Assembly (NCBI GenBank): GCA_945859605.1
Contig: OX243811.1
Span: 34,137,950-34,201,949 of the forward strand
Source of the DNA: Lumbricus rubellus
Lineage: Eukaryota; Annelida; Clitellata; Crassiclitellata; Lumbricidae
Direction of reading: 5' to 3'
Length of the DNA stretch: 64,000 nt
The notes under the pieces are model-generated. The model was not told where the DNA came from. It saw nothing but the letters and a program-made list of their open reading frames with translations, and did no database searches. Numbering within the stretch: position 1 is the first letter of the stretch; every line of letters starts with the position of its first letter. The position numbers were made by a program, and so were the translations under genes. Shown one piece after another: positions 25,056 to 47,845 of this stretch.

Positions 25056-25687
25056 AATGGACGCAATAGTGTGCTTCAAGTTTTGAAATCAAGACAAAAT
25101 CGTCCAGAAAGATGGCAACAGGATTCGTTGACTTACTTGATTTGGGGGTTTGAGAGCATAAACTAGCGACTCAGAATAATTATTCTGGTTTAGAACCCTT
25201 GACCGTTCCAAACGCGTAGGCTACTGTCTGACCATCATCATCACAAACCATAGGCGCAACGCCCGTAGGTGTCCGACGCCACTTTCTGTCTGAGTCTGTC
25301 TCGTGTCATCTCCCAGTTTCTACAGGCTAGCAGGTCTACTCCATACCATTATATCTTGAAGCAGCTGGACCACCTTGTCTGCTTGAAGAGATTGTTAGGA
25401 AAGAGGAATGAATGACAACCATTGGGACAAGCCCGTTTTGTGTCCAATGCCCTCTCCACCGACTCTCTCCACCGGTCTGTCCTGACCATCGACGTGGTCC
25501 TGACCGACCTGTGCATGTCTGCTCCACATCATGACAACTTGAAGCAACTGGGCCGCTATGTCACTTGTGTCGTGGTCTTTGCGGATTTCAATCGTCTTGG
25601 TCTTCTACTGCCAGAGTATCGCCACCCATATATATAGCAAACCTTTCTCCTTTATCCGGGCTTAGGACCGGCACAGGGAAGTTGATG

Positions 25688-25845
25688 CAGCGGCGCCGCC
25701 AGGATTTTTTTATGTACGCACAATACACTAGCATTTTTTCTGTACGCACAATACACTAGAATTTTTTCTGTACGCACAATACAACTTGCACAAAATAATA
25801 TGAAACGAACAGCGATCGATACGAGCTTATAGGCTATATATATAT

Positions 25846-25877
<32 letters not shown>

Positions 25878-25991
25878 TGTATGTATGTATGTATGTATGT
25901 ATGTATGTATGTATGTATGTATGTATGTATGTATGTATGTATGTATGTATGTATGTATGTATGTATGTATGTATGTATGTATGTATGTATG

Positions 25992-26022
<31 letters not shown>

Positions 26023-26721
26023 TACTATGTATGTATGTATGTATGTATGTATGTATGTATGTATGTATGTATGTATGTATGTATGTATTTATGTATGTAT
26101 GTATGTATGTATGTATGTATGTATGTATGTATGTATGTATGTATGTATGTATGTATGTATGCATGTATGTATGTATGTATGTATGTATGTATGTGTGTGT
26201 ATGTATGTATGTAGGCCTATGTATGTAGGCCTATGTATGTATGTATGTATGTATGTATGTATGTATGTATGTATGTATGTATGTATGTATGTATGTATGT
26301 ATGTATGTATGTATGTATGTATGTATGTAGGCCTATGTATGTATGTATGTATGTATGTATGTATGTATGTAGGCCTATGTATGCATGTATGTATGTATGT
26401 ATGTATGTATGTATGTATGTATGTATGTATGTATGTATGTATGTATGTATGTATGTATGTATGTATGTATGTAGGCCTATGTATGTATGTATGTATGTAT
26501 GTATGTATGTATGTATGTATGTATGTATGTATGTATGTATGTATGCATGTATGTATGTATGTATGTATGTATGTATGTATGTATGTATGTATGTATGTAT
26601 GTATGTATGTATGTATGTATGTATGTATGTATGTATGTATGTATGTATGTATGTATGTATGTATGTATGTATGTATGTATGTATGTATGTATGTATGTAT
26701 GTATGTATGTATGTATGTATG

Positions 26722-26752
<31 letters not shown>

Positions 26753-27028
26753 TACTATGTATGTATGTATGTATGTATGTATGTATGTATGTATGTATGT
26801 ATGTATGTATGTATGTATGTATGTATGTATGTATGTATGTATGTATATACCGTATAAGCTTATACCTACTGGCGATTATGAGGTATCACCAGCATAACCT
26901 ATTTTCTCCATTTTGGGTATACGCATAGAGGTAATTTTGGATGTTAAAAGTGGTGACGCTTTTTTTAGCCTTTCCGCGCTGTAGCCTGTACGCACTTGCG
27001 TAAGTGCGTACGCCTAACGGCGCCCCTG
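25688..27028. mobile_element. hAT-type element swollen by an internal (ATGT)n tract
   Basis: Ends CAGCGGCGCCGCCAGG and, from the right, CAGGGGCGCCGTTAGG (13 of 16 match). Flanking direct repeats AGTTGATG are perfect (25680-25687 and 27029-27036). Only about 340 bp is unique sequence; the other 1,000 bp is ATGT repeat. No transposase seen. Confidence 0.85.
25848..26846. repeat. (ATGT)n microsatellite, about 1 kb
   Basis: Nearly uninterrupted ATGT repeat inside a hAT-type element. Interruptions include five TAGGCCTATG inserts (near 26213, 26226, 26329, 26371 and 26473) and two AATACT inserts (near 26021 and 26751). The MYVC frames are artefacts. Confidence 0.95.
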
Positions 27029-27036
27029 AGTTGATG

Positions 27037-30000
27037 GTCCCCTGTGGCGGAGGATGGATGCAGTTTAATGTCGTGCCCATGCAGAACTTAGTCTGACCGT
27101 AGGCCCTATACAGTCTGAGAATTGTAATCTAATTTAGCCTAATATTGTAAAATTTCACATAGACCTAGAAGTAAGAGTTCTACAATTAAATTCCTTTTAG
27201 TGTTTACATCGTTTGTTAGCAAATGCATTATTTCACTTAGTCTATAGGGCATTTACTATTAGGGCTGAAGGGTGTTAAAATAGGCTGCCTAAAACACGGT
27301 AGGTCTACACCCCTAAATACAGCCTTGACAATTAACGACTGCACGATGATCAAAATTAGTTTTTGGGTGAAACATCAGAAACGACGTTTTTTAACCAAAC
27401 AATTAGGCCTATAATTTTATAGACAACAACTCCATGCTTCAAATAGGCATATACTCAACTGAAACATCTCTTAGCCTAATTGTGAGCACTCGATTCTTAC
27501 TGTACACACTACCCACGGGTTAGACCTAAGTGAACGAAGTCACAGCCGCAGAAGTGCCGTTTTTAAGGTTCTGCGAAAGTCGGTCCAAAAAGTTACCACA
27601 ATGTCATGGGCTCGTGCCAGTCGAGCAGCCGTTGGTTTGCCAATAGACCTGCCATGTTCGGCGCGCATTATTTAAATAAATGCACCAATGAAAATTTTTA
27701 TAATATCTAAGTCTGGTTAGTGGCTAGGCTTCCTTCTGTTGTTATCTGCATAATTTGTTCACCGAGTCGAGAGGTTTCTCTATTAGGCCTACCTAGGCCC
27801 ATTTAATATTTCTTAAATCCACCGGCTTAGGCCTTAGGCTATTTATAGGCCTACGTGCACGCTAGCAAGTGACCGTCACCGACTGAGAGTAATTAAGTGT
27901 TGACCCTATACCTATAATAGGCTTATAGATAGGACACTTCAGCATAATTATAGGCGCCGACTCCTAGGCAATGGGAGCCTTGTATGCGAATGCATCTAGA
28001 CAGAAAGTTCAATGGGTGCCTTAATTGTAGGCTATTATAATAGGCCTATAGGCCTACAATAGCTAGGCTATTTTTATATGCATAGAAGAATTCAGGCGTT
28101 AAATTCGATCGGTGCGCTGCACCGTTTGCACCTAGCCTATGGTAAAAAACGGCCCTGCAAGGTGCCACAGAGACTGGTTTCGACTTCGAGGGCTTAATAA
28201 CGATGGTGGTTTGTCGGCCATTGGAAGGTCGCGTCCTTAGCCTTTGAAATGTCTGTCTTATGCTGAGGTCAAAATAAATGCCACGTGTGAATGCACGCGG
28301 TGCGCAGCGTTCAGGTTTATGTTGCGTAACTTCGTCCCGTAACTTCGTAGGCCTATATTATTGACCGACAAATAAAACATTCGTGGAGCATTGCCAATGC
28401 TTTAGGATTCAGGTTATTATATAAGTCGTAGAAATTAGAGCCAACCATTATGTGTTTGGCTATTATTATTATTATTGGTTCACATTAATATTATCTCTGC
28501 CGGTAGGGGCCTACTGGATGTGATGCGATTTTCTAGGATACTCGGCAGTTTTCTTGGTTGCCACGTGATCCAGTTTCAGACACGACCTAGCCAACGGGAG
28601 CAGAGTTGACAGGTCGTCGCAAAAGTGCGAGTTGGGCTACTTTTCACATGGCTCGCGATTAAAAATTTCGTTCTCGCGCTATTTGGACTACTTTTGAGTT
28701 GTCCTGCGTTCACCATGGTGCATCTTGAATTCACCGCAACAGGTTACTAGGCTATAGCAGGGATGGGTAAATCAAAGGGCAACATGTAGGCCCTACTTGA
28801 ATCAAAGACTTTTAGGCCTACAAATTACCAAATAGCCTAGGCCTACTAGAGAAAATGTAATTGACTTACAAATTACAAATAATATTACTTTGATGCAAAG
28901 CTGTAAATTACAAATAGGCCTAACGTAATTTCAATTACATGATTTACATCCAATTTGACTACAAGTTACTTTGGGGCCTAGGCCTACATCATTGGAATTA
29001 AACAACTCAGGCAGGAATCGCATGCTCTTTTCTTCTTTCTATGTGTAGGCCTGTATTATTATTTGGGCCTTGGCCTATTGTGTAAAGAGTCTATTTAATT
29101 TTCTTTAAGAAGCAACGCAGCTGTACAAATAAGTTATCTGATAGCCGCCGTCTGTTAATTCGGCCTTAGGCCTACAATCATGCCTGCAAATTAAAGAGCC
29201 TCGATCTCTACTGAATGATGCAGACCAAGGTAGGCACACAGCAGCATTAAATTGTAGTCTATTATAATTTGTTAGCAGCTGGATAGCTATACTACGGAAG
29301 CCCATGTAGGCTACGGAAGCCCATGGGTGACATGCGATAGTTTTTTTTATCTAGTGCGCACTAGATACTATACGAGGCATCGATATATAGTTTCCTCTGT
29401 CATCATCTAAAAATTTTAATGTAATGCAATGTAAATATTCGAAAATTTCTCAGCGTCCAGCCGTCCACAAAAGCCAGGCCAGGGCCGGAGACCAGCTTAT
29501 CACCGGCGCTATATAAAATCAAGTCCGTAGGCTAATAGCCAGAGCTGCCGTTATCGTTCCGGTGCCATGTCAAAATCCGGGAAGGTCAAGCCGAGGAGAC
29601 AGCGGGGTGCTACATACGTACGGTGGTTGTCGGTGATGGTGGTAGTTGGGTAGGCTTAATTAATGGAACCTGATTGGAATAAATAGACATAGGCTTAGCT
29701 AGGCCTACCGTACTGTAAATTTTGCCAATGCACACCTAAGCTTGCAGCGTTTTGCCGGTTGGCTTAAGAAATAAACGATTTTTATTATATGCACACATGC
29801 TGGCAAATCCAATGAAGAATGTATTGTTTTTGATGTAGCCTAACTATAGCAAAAATTTATTGATTTCATTATCCGTTTTCTCGCGACTTTGGGCTACTTT
29901 ATGACGCGATCACGACTAAGCAATTCCGAAATCTGTCAACCCTGAACGAGGGCATCGAAGCAGCGCTACCGTAGCTCCGCGACCGACGTCCTTGCCGGTT

Positions 30001-30091
30001 CGGTTATTCCTCCATGTTGGATGTGTGATTTTAGTTAGCATCAGATTGTAGTTGTTTTTTTTTTGGATAAATTTATCGTTTGATTAGTGCG
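27037..30091. other. Intergenic stretch upstream of GOT2
   Basis: No exon recognised. Very rich in TAGGCCTA-type words. The last few hundred bases before the GOT2 start are CpG-containing and presumably hold its promoter and 5' untranslated region; no TATA box at a convincing position was seen. Confidence 0.5.
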
Positions 30092-40687
<10,596 letters not shown>

Positions 40688-42640
40688 ATGGTGCTGACGC
40701 GGTGTAGCACCTGGTTGAAGTTGTGATTCTTGGCCATGTTTATGACATTCATCTAAAGATTATTATCATCTGCAAAAGTTTTACTTTGGCAATGTTGTTG
40801 CATTCTGAGAAAGAATTAAACTTATTGTATGTGTTGCAAGAAGAACATGTTATAGAGTTGACGCTGCTCCCTGTAGGCTTTTGCAGTGTACACGGCTGAA
40901 TTGTTAAACATTTGTTGCTGATTTTCTATTCTGGGGATATTCCCAGTGATTTCTGTGTTTGAAATGTTGTCCTTTGAACCTTTATATTGGTTTGGTAGTT
41001 GTAGCCAGGCGTTTGACAGCAAATGTTTGAGAAAAAATAGCTTTTTTTATTCTCTGAGCCTGTTTTAATGAATGGAATCATGTTTAAAAGCTTTCTAGAC
41101 TGTTGGTTTTAATAGTGTTTTGCTCTGAAGCTAAAATCAAAGACTGCATAACTCAATATGAGAAGTTCAAATAGTAAGTCCGATATTGTAGTTAGTGGAT
41201 GTAGGAATGTTTCTAGTCTTACTAGTGGTTATGTTAGGTAATACTTCTCAGTTTGTCTTCAGCATACAAGTTGTGTTTGGTTTTGCATAGCTTATAGCAG
41301 TTTGAAATACTGAAAGCATTGAGTGGTTCAACCACATATCAGTTGTCTGCTGAACCACTTAAACGATATGTTGTTGCTATGATGCTGTTCTAGCATGTGC
41401 TGTTCAAACTAAGCATGTGGCAAGCATTGTGATACCGTTATGATAACCATTTAGATTGTACATTTACAGAGCCTGCTGTTAAGTTTTTCTAGGTGTTGAA
41501 AATATAGTTGCTTATAATTATGTTGGAAAATCGTGTTTAAAATGTCTTACTATTATATATGTTTATGTTTGATCTCTTGCATGACTTGAAGAAGTATGCT
41601 TAGTGGTTCAGATGAACTAATTTCAAACTGAACTTTTTGTTGAATGATATATTGGAATGTACTGTTGTTCAGTTATTAACAACATAGCCTAAATTTCCCA
41701 ACTTAAATAATGTTTGTCAAAACCAAACTGTCTGGCTTTGGTATTCTGTAAAAAATTTTCAAGGCTAATTTACAAAATTACAATCGACTATCTCGGTTTC
41801 CTTAAAGATCTAGTACAAACATTTTAGCCTTCTCCTATTATCCAAGAAAGCAAAGCTACTGTCAGATTGATATTGAAAATTATTTGCTGTCCATGACAAA
41901 TTTTGCCAGATTGTTCAGTTGGTTGTCTAGTAAGGTTTGGAATACATTGTAGGGGGAGCTATTATTAGCCTTATATTACGTATGAAAAAACCTTATTTTT
42001 TACCCCCCTTGTTTGCAGTTACGCACCCATATACTTTGTTAAACCCACCTATGCATAGGCTACGTACAAATAAGCTCTACCCTTTGCCCCCTTACAAGGC
42101 TGTTTAGCTGAAGTCATCTATGAAACATTATTTTTACCATAGACTGCTATTTATTTTTTTAAACATCATATTTGCGGCAAATTGCTGGTTAAAATTTGTT
42201 AACTGTTATGGTTTTTGTTCTGAACAGAAGATAATTTTAATGTAGTCAAATGCCATCAGACAACTATAGGATAATACAGAGTTACAAATAGTTTAATGTG
42301 TATGTCATAATTAGCGTTATTAGACTTTTATTTTGCCGAGACCTCCTTCTTTCTTCCCTCCCATACGCAAATCGCCTGAACCCAGGGACCTCTCCAAGCA
42401 TTATATAGTCCAAATTTTTAGGAATTCAAGATTGCAGATGCATCTATATGTACAATGTATGCATAAATTTGTGGTATTGATCCCAGTAAACTATGGGTCT
42501 TACCGCCTAGTTACAAGACAACAACTGGCAAAAACAAGTTGGATTTCCTGTAAGAAATTACCCTTAGTCTAACTCTAATGTATATAATGATGATGAGATA
42601 ACATGACTGGAATTAAAGAAAATAAAATGTATTGAACATG
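40688..42640 (+). other. GOT2: Probable GOT2 3' untranslated region and polyadenylation signal
   Basis: AT/GT-rich sequence without exons or repeats after the stop codon. The clearest AATAAA is at 42621-42626, preceded by ATTAAA at 42612. A nearer ATTAAA lies at about 40815. The transcript end is therefore either short or about 1.9 kb downstream; the sequence alone does not decide. Confidence 0.45.
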
Positions 42641-43583
42641 ACAAATGATGAAAAGAAAAGTTCTAAACTCATTTGCACCAACCACTCAACTCCTCCAAAC
42701 GCATAGGCCTACATAGCTGACCTTACACTGTAAATGGTGAAGGTGATGATCAGAATTCACATTGCAGCATCCAAGCAGACTGCTTTAACAAAGCTTACGT
42801 TATTAGGCTTGCATCCGTTATACAGCAAGTAACTTCGCAATTCACAATCGATCATCATCTATGTTTCACCACAAAGGACATTTCTCTTTGAGATGATGGG
42901 CTATGCCCCAGACTCCCAGTGTTGCCCATGATTAGACTTCCCAACAATCTGACTTTAATTCTAGATCACTCCCACACTGTAGGCTAATAGTATTAGATCA
43001 GTAATAAGATGTGCCAGGCGTAGATGGAAAATTTAAAGTGAGGATGCTAAAAAACTACACAAATAAACGACTAAGTGAGGAAACCCATACACAGTCGGAA
43101 ATTTGTTGCACTGCCAATAATTAATTAATGCCCTTTGTGGCGAAACATTGTCTTGTTGCAATTTCGATGCCATCTTCAGTCGTTGGCCCTGCCCCGCATC
43201 AGGATACAATCTATGCCTGGTGCTACCAGCCAGACATTAGACCTATTCATAAGGAAGAACCACGTATCTCAAAAAACCTAGTTTTGAGATAAACGCAAAA
43301 GACTAAATTCTTTTCTGCCAAGTGGAAGAAATATTTATATTCTTTTCCGCTTTAAACTAATAAATGTAGAAAAAATCAACCATTTTTATGGAAAAAAGAA
43401 ATTTAAATATTTTTGCTCGTAAATATGAAAAAATTTAGTTAATGTGTTCTTGCTTAGCATTACATACCGGCGATTGTGACCCATAAATGGCAAAAACAAC
43501 GTATCTGCGTAAAATCGTGTTTAATTGTGGAACAATTCAGAAGTTTACTCACACCTAAATCTGGTATTATTTTAATAGTCTAC

Positions 43584-44263
43584 ACCAGTTTTTGCAACTG
43601 TAAAACCAGTTTGTACAGTATGAAACCAGTTTGTGCAGCGATCAGGCATTATTCTAAATGAAATAAACCAGTTGTATTTCTGTAAAACCAGTTTGAACAT
43701 AACCCAGTTGAATTTCTGTAAAACCAGTTTGAACATCTCTCATACAACATTTACGAAGATATGAAACCAGTTTGCACAACTATAATACCAGTTTTAGAGC
43801 AGCGAAACCAGTTTGTGCAACTGTGAGGCATTATTTTTAGAGATGCGAAACCAGTTTGGGAAACCAGTTTGTACAGATATAAGACATTATTTTAAGAGAT
43901 AGGAATCCAGTTTGCACTTTGTATGAAACAAGTTTGAACGGTTGTAAAACCAGTTTGCACAGGTATCAGGCATTATTCTAAGGATAAGAAACCATTATAC
44001 TAAAGATAATAAACCAGTTTGTGCAGCGGTAAAATCAGTTTGCACAGCAATCAGGAATCATTTTCAAGGATGCGAAACCAGTTTGTACTGCTGTGAAACC
44101 AGTTTGCACAGCTCTCATGCAACCTTTTAAAAATTACGATACCAGTTTAGACAACTATAAACCAGTCTGTACACTGCGAAATCATTTTGTACAGCCATCA
44201 TACACTATGTTAAAAGATACAAAAACTGTTGTATAGCTGGAAACCAGTTTGTATAGCTGACAG
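43584..44263. repeat. AAACCAGTTTG minisatellite, left part
   Basis: More than 20 irregular copies of AAACCAGTTTG, many within a longer unit AAACCAGTTTGTACAGC followed by ATCAGGCATTATT. The same unit resumes at 44870-44905 and at 53112-53285, beyond the insertions. Confidence 0.85.
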
Positions 44264-44849
44264 CAGTGCTTAACGTGTAAAAAAAGATGTGCCTGGACGC
44301 TGTATTGTAATTGGTCGTCAGTGGCGGCGCCGAAGGCGCGAAGTTGCGAGTGCCGAAGGCACGAAGCCCGTCCCGACTAGGGGGACTGGGGGAGCGTCGT
44401 AAGCTCCCCCAGCGACCAGCGCATTTTTGGCTGTGTCGACCTCAAATGGAGCCATTAATTTTTTAGGCTCTTTTTTGCCAGCTATTTGTGAACGATAAAG
44501 TCGCGAAAACTTCAAAAATAAGTGTTTTTTCAGTGTCGCAAGCTACCAGGATAACAATAAAAATCAAAATGTTATCGTAAAAGACAAAGGTTTTGTCTTG
44601 ACCGTAAGCTCCCGCAGCGTGGTCTGGGGCGGAGCCCAATCGACCAGCGCATCTTTGGCTGTGTCGACCTCAAATGGAGCCATTTTTAGGCAGTCATGGC
44701 CGGTCGTCCGTAACTGCATGGACGCCGTCCATGCAGTCATGGACGACCGTCCAGGCAGTGCTGGCCAAATAAGTGGCAGGACGGCGTCCATCCTCGAAAA
44801 TAAGTGCCTGGACGCCGTCCATGACCGTCCTGGCACACTTTAAGCCCTG
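44264..44849. mobile_element. hAT-type element inserted in the minisatellite
   Basis: 586-bp element with ends CAGTGCTTAACGTGT and, from the right, CAGGGCTTAAAGTGT, and perfect GCTGACAG flanks (44256-44263 and 44850-44857). Internal features are a GCGCCGAAGGCGCGAAG stretch, a duplicated TTGGCTGTGTCGACCTCAA block, and inverted TGGACGCCGTCCA repeats. It is the longer relative of the 147-bp element at 52775. Confidence 0.9.
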
Positions 44850-45952
44850 GCTGACAGATACATTTAAATATACTAAACCAGCTTGCAAACATGTGAAACC
44901 AGTTTGTAGTGTAACGATCGTGGAAATTCCGATCGTTAATTATAAATTTGCGGCCTAAAACGATTCGCGGCCTTGCTAAATTTGCGAGCGGTCCTCGGAG
45001 TTTAACCCCTTTTTGGAACTGACCGCCGGAGCAGTAATCCTTTTTAGCGGAGAATATTGCATTGCGACACTCTATTTTTAGATCGGCGGCAACGCAACCG
45101 TTTTGATTGGACCTCCTCGGTCACGGGTCACGTGACGTCGTCTCTGGTTGGCTGGAAACAGCTAGATCGGCAGACGGAGGAAAGGTTTCGAGGGTGCAAC
45201 ATCTCCGTGCTCGTGCCGACGAAATTGTTGATAAAAATAAGAAGAATTCTGACAGAAATTTCATTGAAATAATTCGTTTAATAATTCAACGGACGAACGA
45301 GATATTGAAGATACTTCTGGTTAAGACCGTAGAGTCTGGAGGAAGTTTTTACGCTAAATTGTCGACGAAATAGAACCGAAATTCTTCCGTGGTAAATACT
45401 CTGGTAGACGATTCCTTGTGACCGCCATTGTCGTCATTGCCGATCGCTGCGATAACAATTACTGGAGGGGTAGAGAAGTATCTCTGTGGTTTTTATCTGA
45501 TTCCTTAACCGAGAAAATTGAATAAGTATAATCTGTGAATAATACTTTGGCTGTGTGCAGTGTTGATAGATAATTAGCAACGAATGGATCGCGTGCAATA
45601 ATTAATTAGATAATTGATTGAGTATAAATTGATTAGATAATAATGAACAATTCTTTCAGAAGAGAAACGCGCCTGTAAAACTGATATAAGATTTAACCTT
45701 CATAAGCCTAAAGTGTTTTACTTCAATAATCAGAGTAAAGTTAGAACATGTATTAGAAACGTGTAATAATTAAGTTGTGTAGTTAAACCTTACGGAACAG
45801 ACTCTGAATATTGAACATTGTACAAGAACACTGCTTTTAATTTCAACTATTGTTAAACCGTGACAAAGTTTGTCAACTGCAGTTAAGATACGGTTGCTTA
45901 ATTAAATAATCTAAACGAGTATTGAATAACTTTGACTTAAGATAACCCTGAA

Positions 45953-47845
45953 ATGTCTGAGATATCTTATGAAGACGAGGTGGAGGAGGATAGGGAAGAG
46001 AATGAGGAAGGAGAAACCCCGGATGATAATGACCCCGAGGGGATGAGTAAAACAGGAGTCGTTGAACTTCTACAGTCCTTCACTGGCACACTAGCAGAAT
46101 TTATGGAGCGCCATGATTCTCAAATAGAGCACCTAAATAACGAGATAAGTCAATTGCATGAACGCCCGGGTCAGTTTATCCCTTCTTCGAAGGAAGGTGA
46201 GGTAGTTTCGGAACGGCTAAGGGAAGTGGTAACACCACTAAAGGAAAGGGGGATCCAAAAACCTGTTGGAGCGGATTCGAACCCTGACGACCTTTATGCA
46301 AATGAAGTCGTTGCTCTCAGACCGAGAGCCGCGGAGCTGTATGTCCCTTCCACTCGAGCTATCCTTGGTACCTGTGTAAGACAACCCCGGCCTGAAGTGG
46401 TGGAAGCTACCCTCCCTTACGGCCAATCAGGAATTGACTCTGCCCTGGCGCATACCGTAGAAACTGCTGACCCTGCTTATTTCGCATTATCTTCGGTTCC
46501 CCTCAATTCACGGACGCCGCTCCAACAGCGTGGCACCTCGTTTGGAAACACCTGGCAGTTTCCGAAAATGGGGGTCGCGACAAGTGGTACCATTGGTGGG
46601 ATGAAGCTAAGGGCTGGTATAACAAGTGATACCAGAGTAAGCGGGGTTGAATTGAGTTCGGATACCGAGGGTCCTGCTAAGATAAGCTCAGGAGTAGCAA
46701 AGGACATCAGAATTAGTGCAGGTGCTGATGGAAAGAGAAATTTTCTTGGAGGAATAAATGAACTAAATGATCCAGAAAATTTCTATGGCGCCCGACCAAA
46801 AGTGATATTTAGCACCAGAGCTACAACTGATGATGCTAATGTAGACACTCAAAGGATGTATGATCATGATATGAGAACTGCATATGAAGGTTTTGATTTT
46901 GACTATTACATGCGAAGTAAACAAATGCAATTAAGACATCAATTAACTGAAAAATGTCTATCTGATAGCGAGCATTCTGAAATAAAAGATATGCGGCCTT
47001 TGCAGAACCTCGCACTCGATCTCCATGCGGTAGCTCTAGGGCAAAATAATGTTAAAGCATGTACTAACTCACGACTGTTAGTTTCAGATAATGGGGATCC
47101 ATCATCGCTGAGGGAAAATCATCTGGTGCTTCGAGGTGCACATCCCGGTCAGACAACGACAACCGTCTCGTGGGTTACCACCTTTTCCCCGTCGTCGCTC
47201 AACGTCATGGCTTCCGAAAAACCTTTCCTGCCCTCTGGCGTCGCTCCACGAATATCTACGCTCACCCTTACTTCCGGTCAGCCGCTCATGTCGACACCGA
47301 ACCTGTCGTCGGAAACCCACGTGACACAAAGCTGCGAATATCAACGGTGGAAGGCAAGTCAACCTTCGTACATGCCTTACACGCCATATCAGCATCTGGT
47401 CGCTGATCCAACCGCTCATGGTGAACAGATTTCGACGCTGAATAAATCTGTGCAATCGTCAGCGACACAAACAGTTCCGATAAACGCTGTGGTGAAATCG
47501 AACAGTGCTACTGCTGTGAAACTGAACAGTGCAAGCGAAATCAGATCCGATGAGCATCGTAAGAATTTCAATCAAGAAGAACTGCTCCGCCTCCTGCTGC
47601 AGACACTCAGAGAACCTCCACAGAATTCATCTACGACAATCGACAATGCAGTCCAAGAAATTGCTAGTGAAAAGAAAGAACCTGCTGGGAAACTACAATC
47701 TGAATCTTCAAATTTTCCAGATAGAAGAATGAAATCGCAAATGAAGCTGGACCGCTACAATGGTAAGACGTCGGTGGAAGTATTCCTCAAGAAATTCGAG
47801 GTATGCTCAATAGATGGACTGAGGAAGAGAAGCTGGCCCAACTGA
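45953..47845 (+). pseudogene. gag-like ORF of the LTR element, frame broken near its end
   Basis: 630-codon ORF starting MSEISYEDEVEED, acidic at first, then Ser/Thr-rich without recognised domains. Its last residues (YNGKTSVEVFLKKFE) match the usual entry into the retroelement capsid-like core, which then continues in the next ORF, one frame back. The break falls inside a conserved core, so it is more likely an inactivating single-base change than a programmed shift, though a programmed -1 shift is not excluded. Confidence 0.6.

Noticed and set aside
25853..26928. ORFs of MYVC/YIHT repeats up to 299 codons
   Set aside because: Frames of the (ATGT)n tract; the period of four bases gives the same four-residue cycle in every frame.
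43584..44263. CRISPR-like array
   Set aside because: AAACCAGTTTG copies are irregularly spaced with similar, not unique, spacers, in an animal genome; it is a minisatellite.
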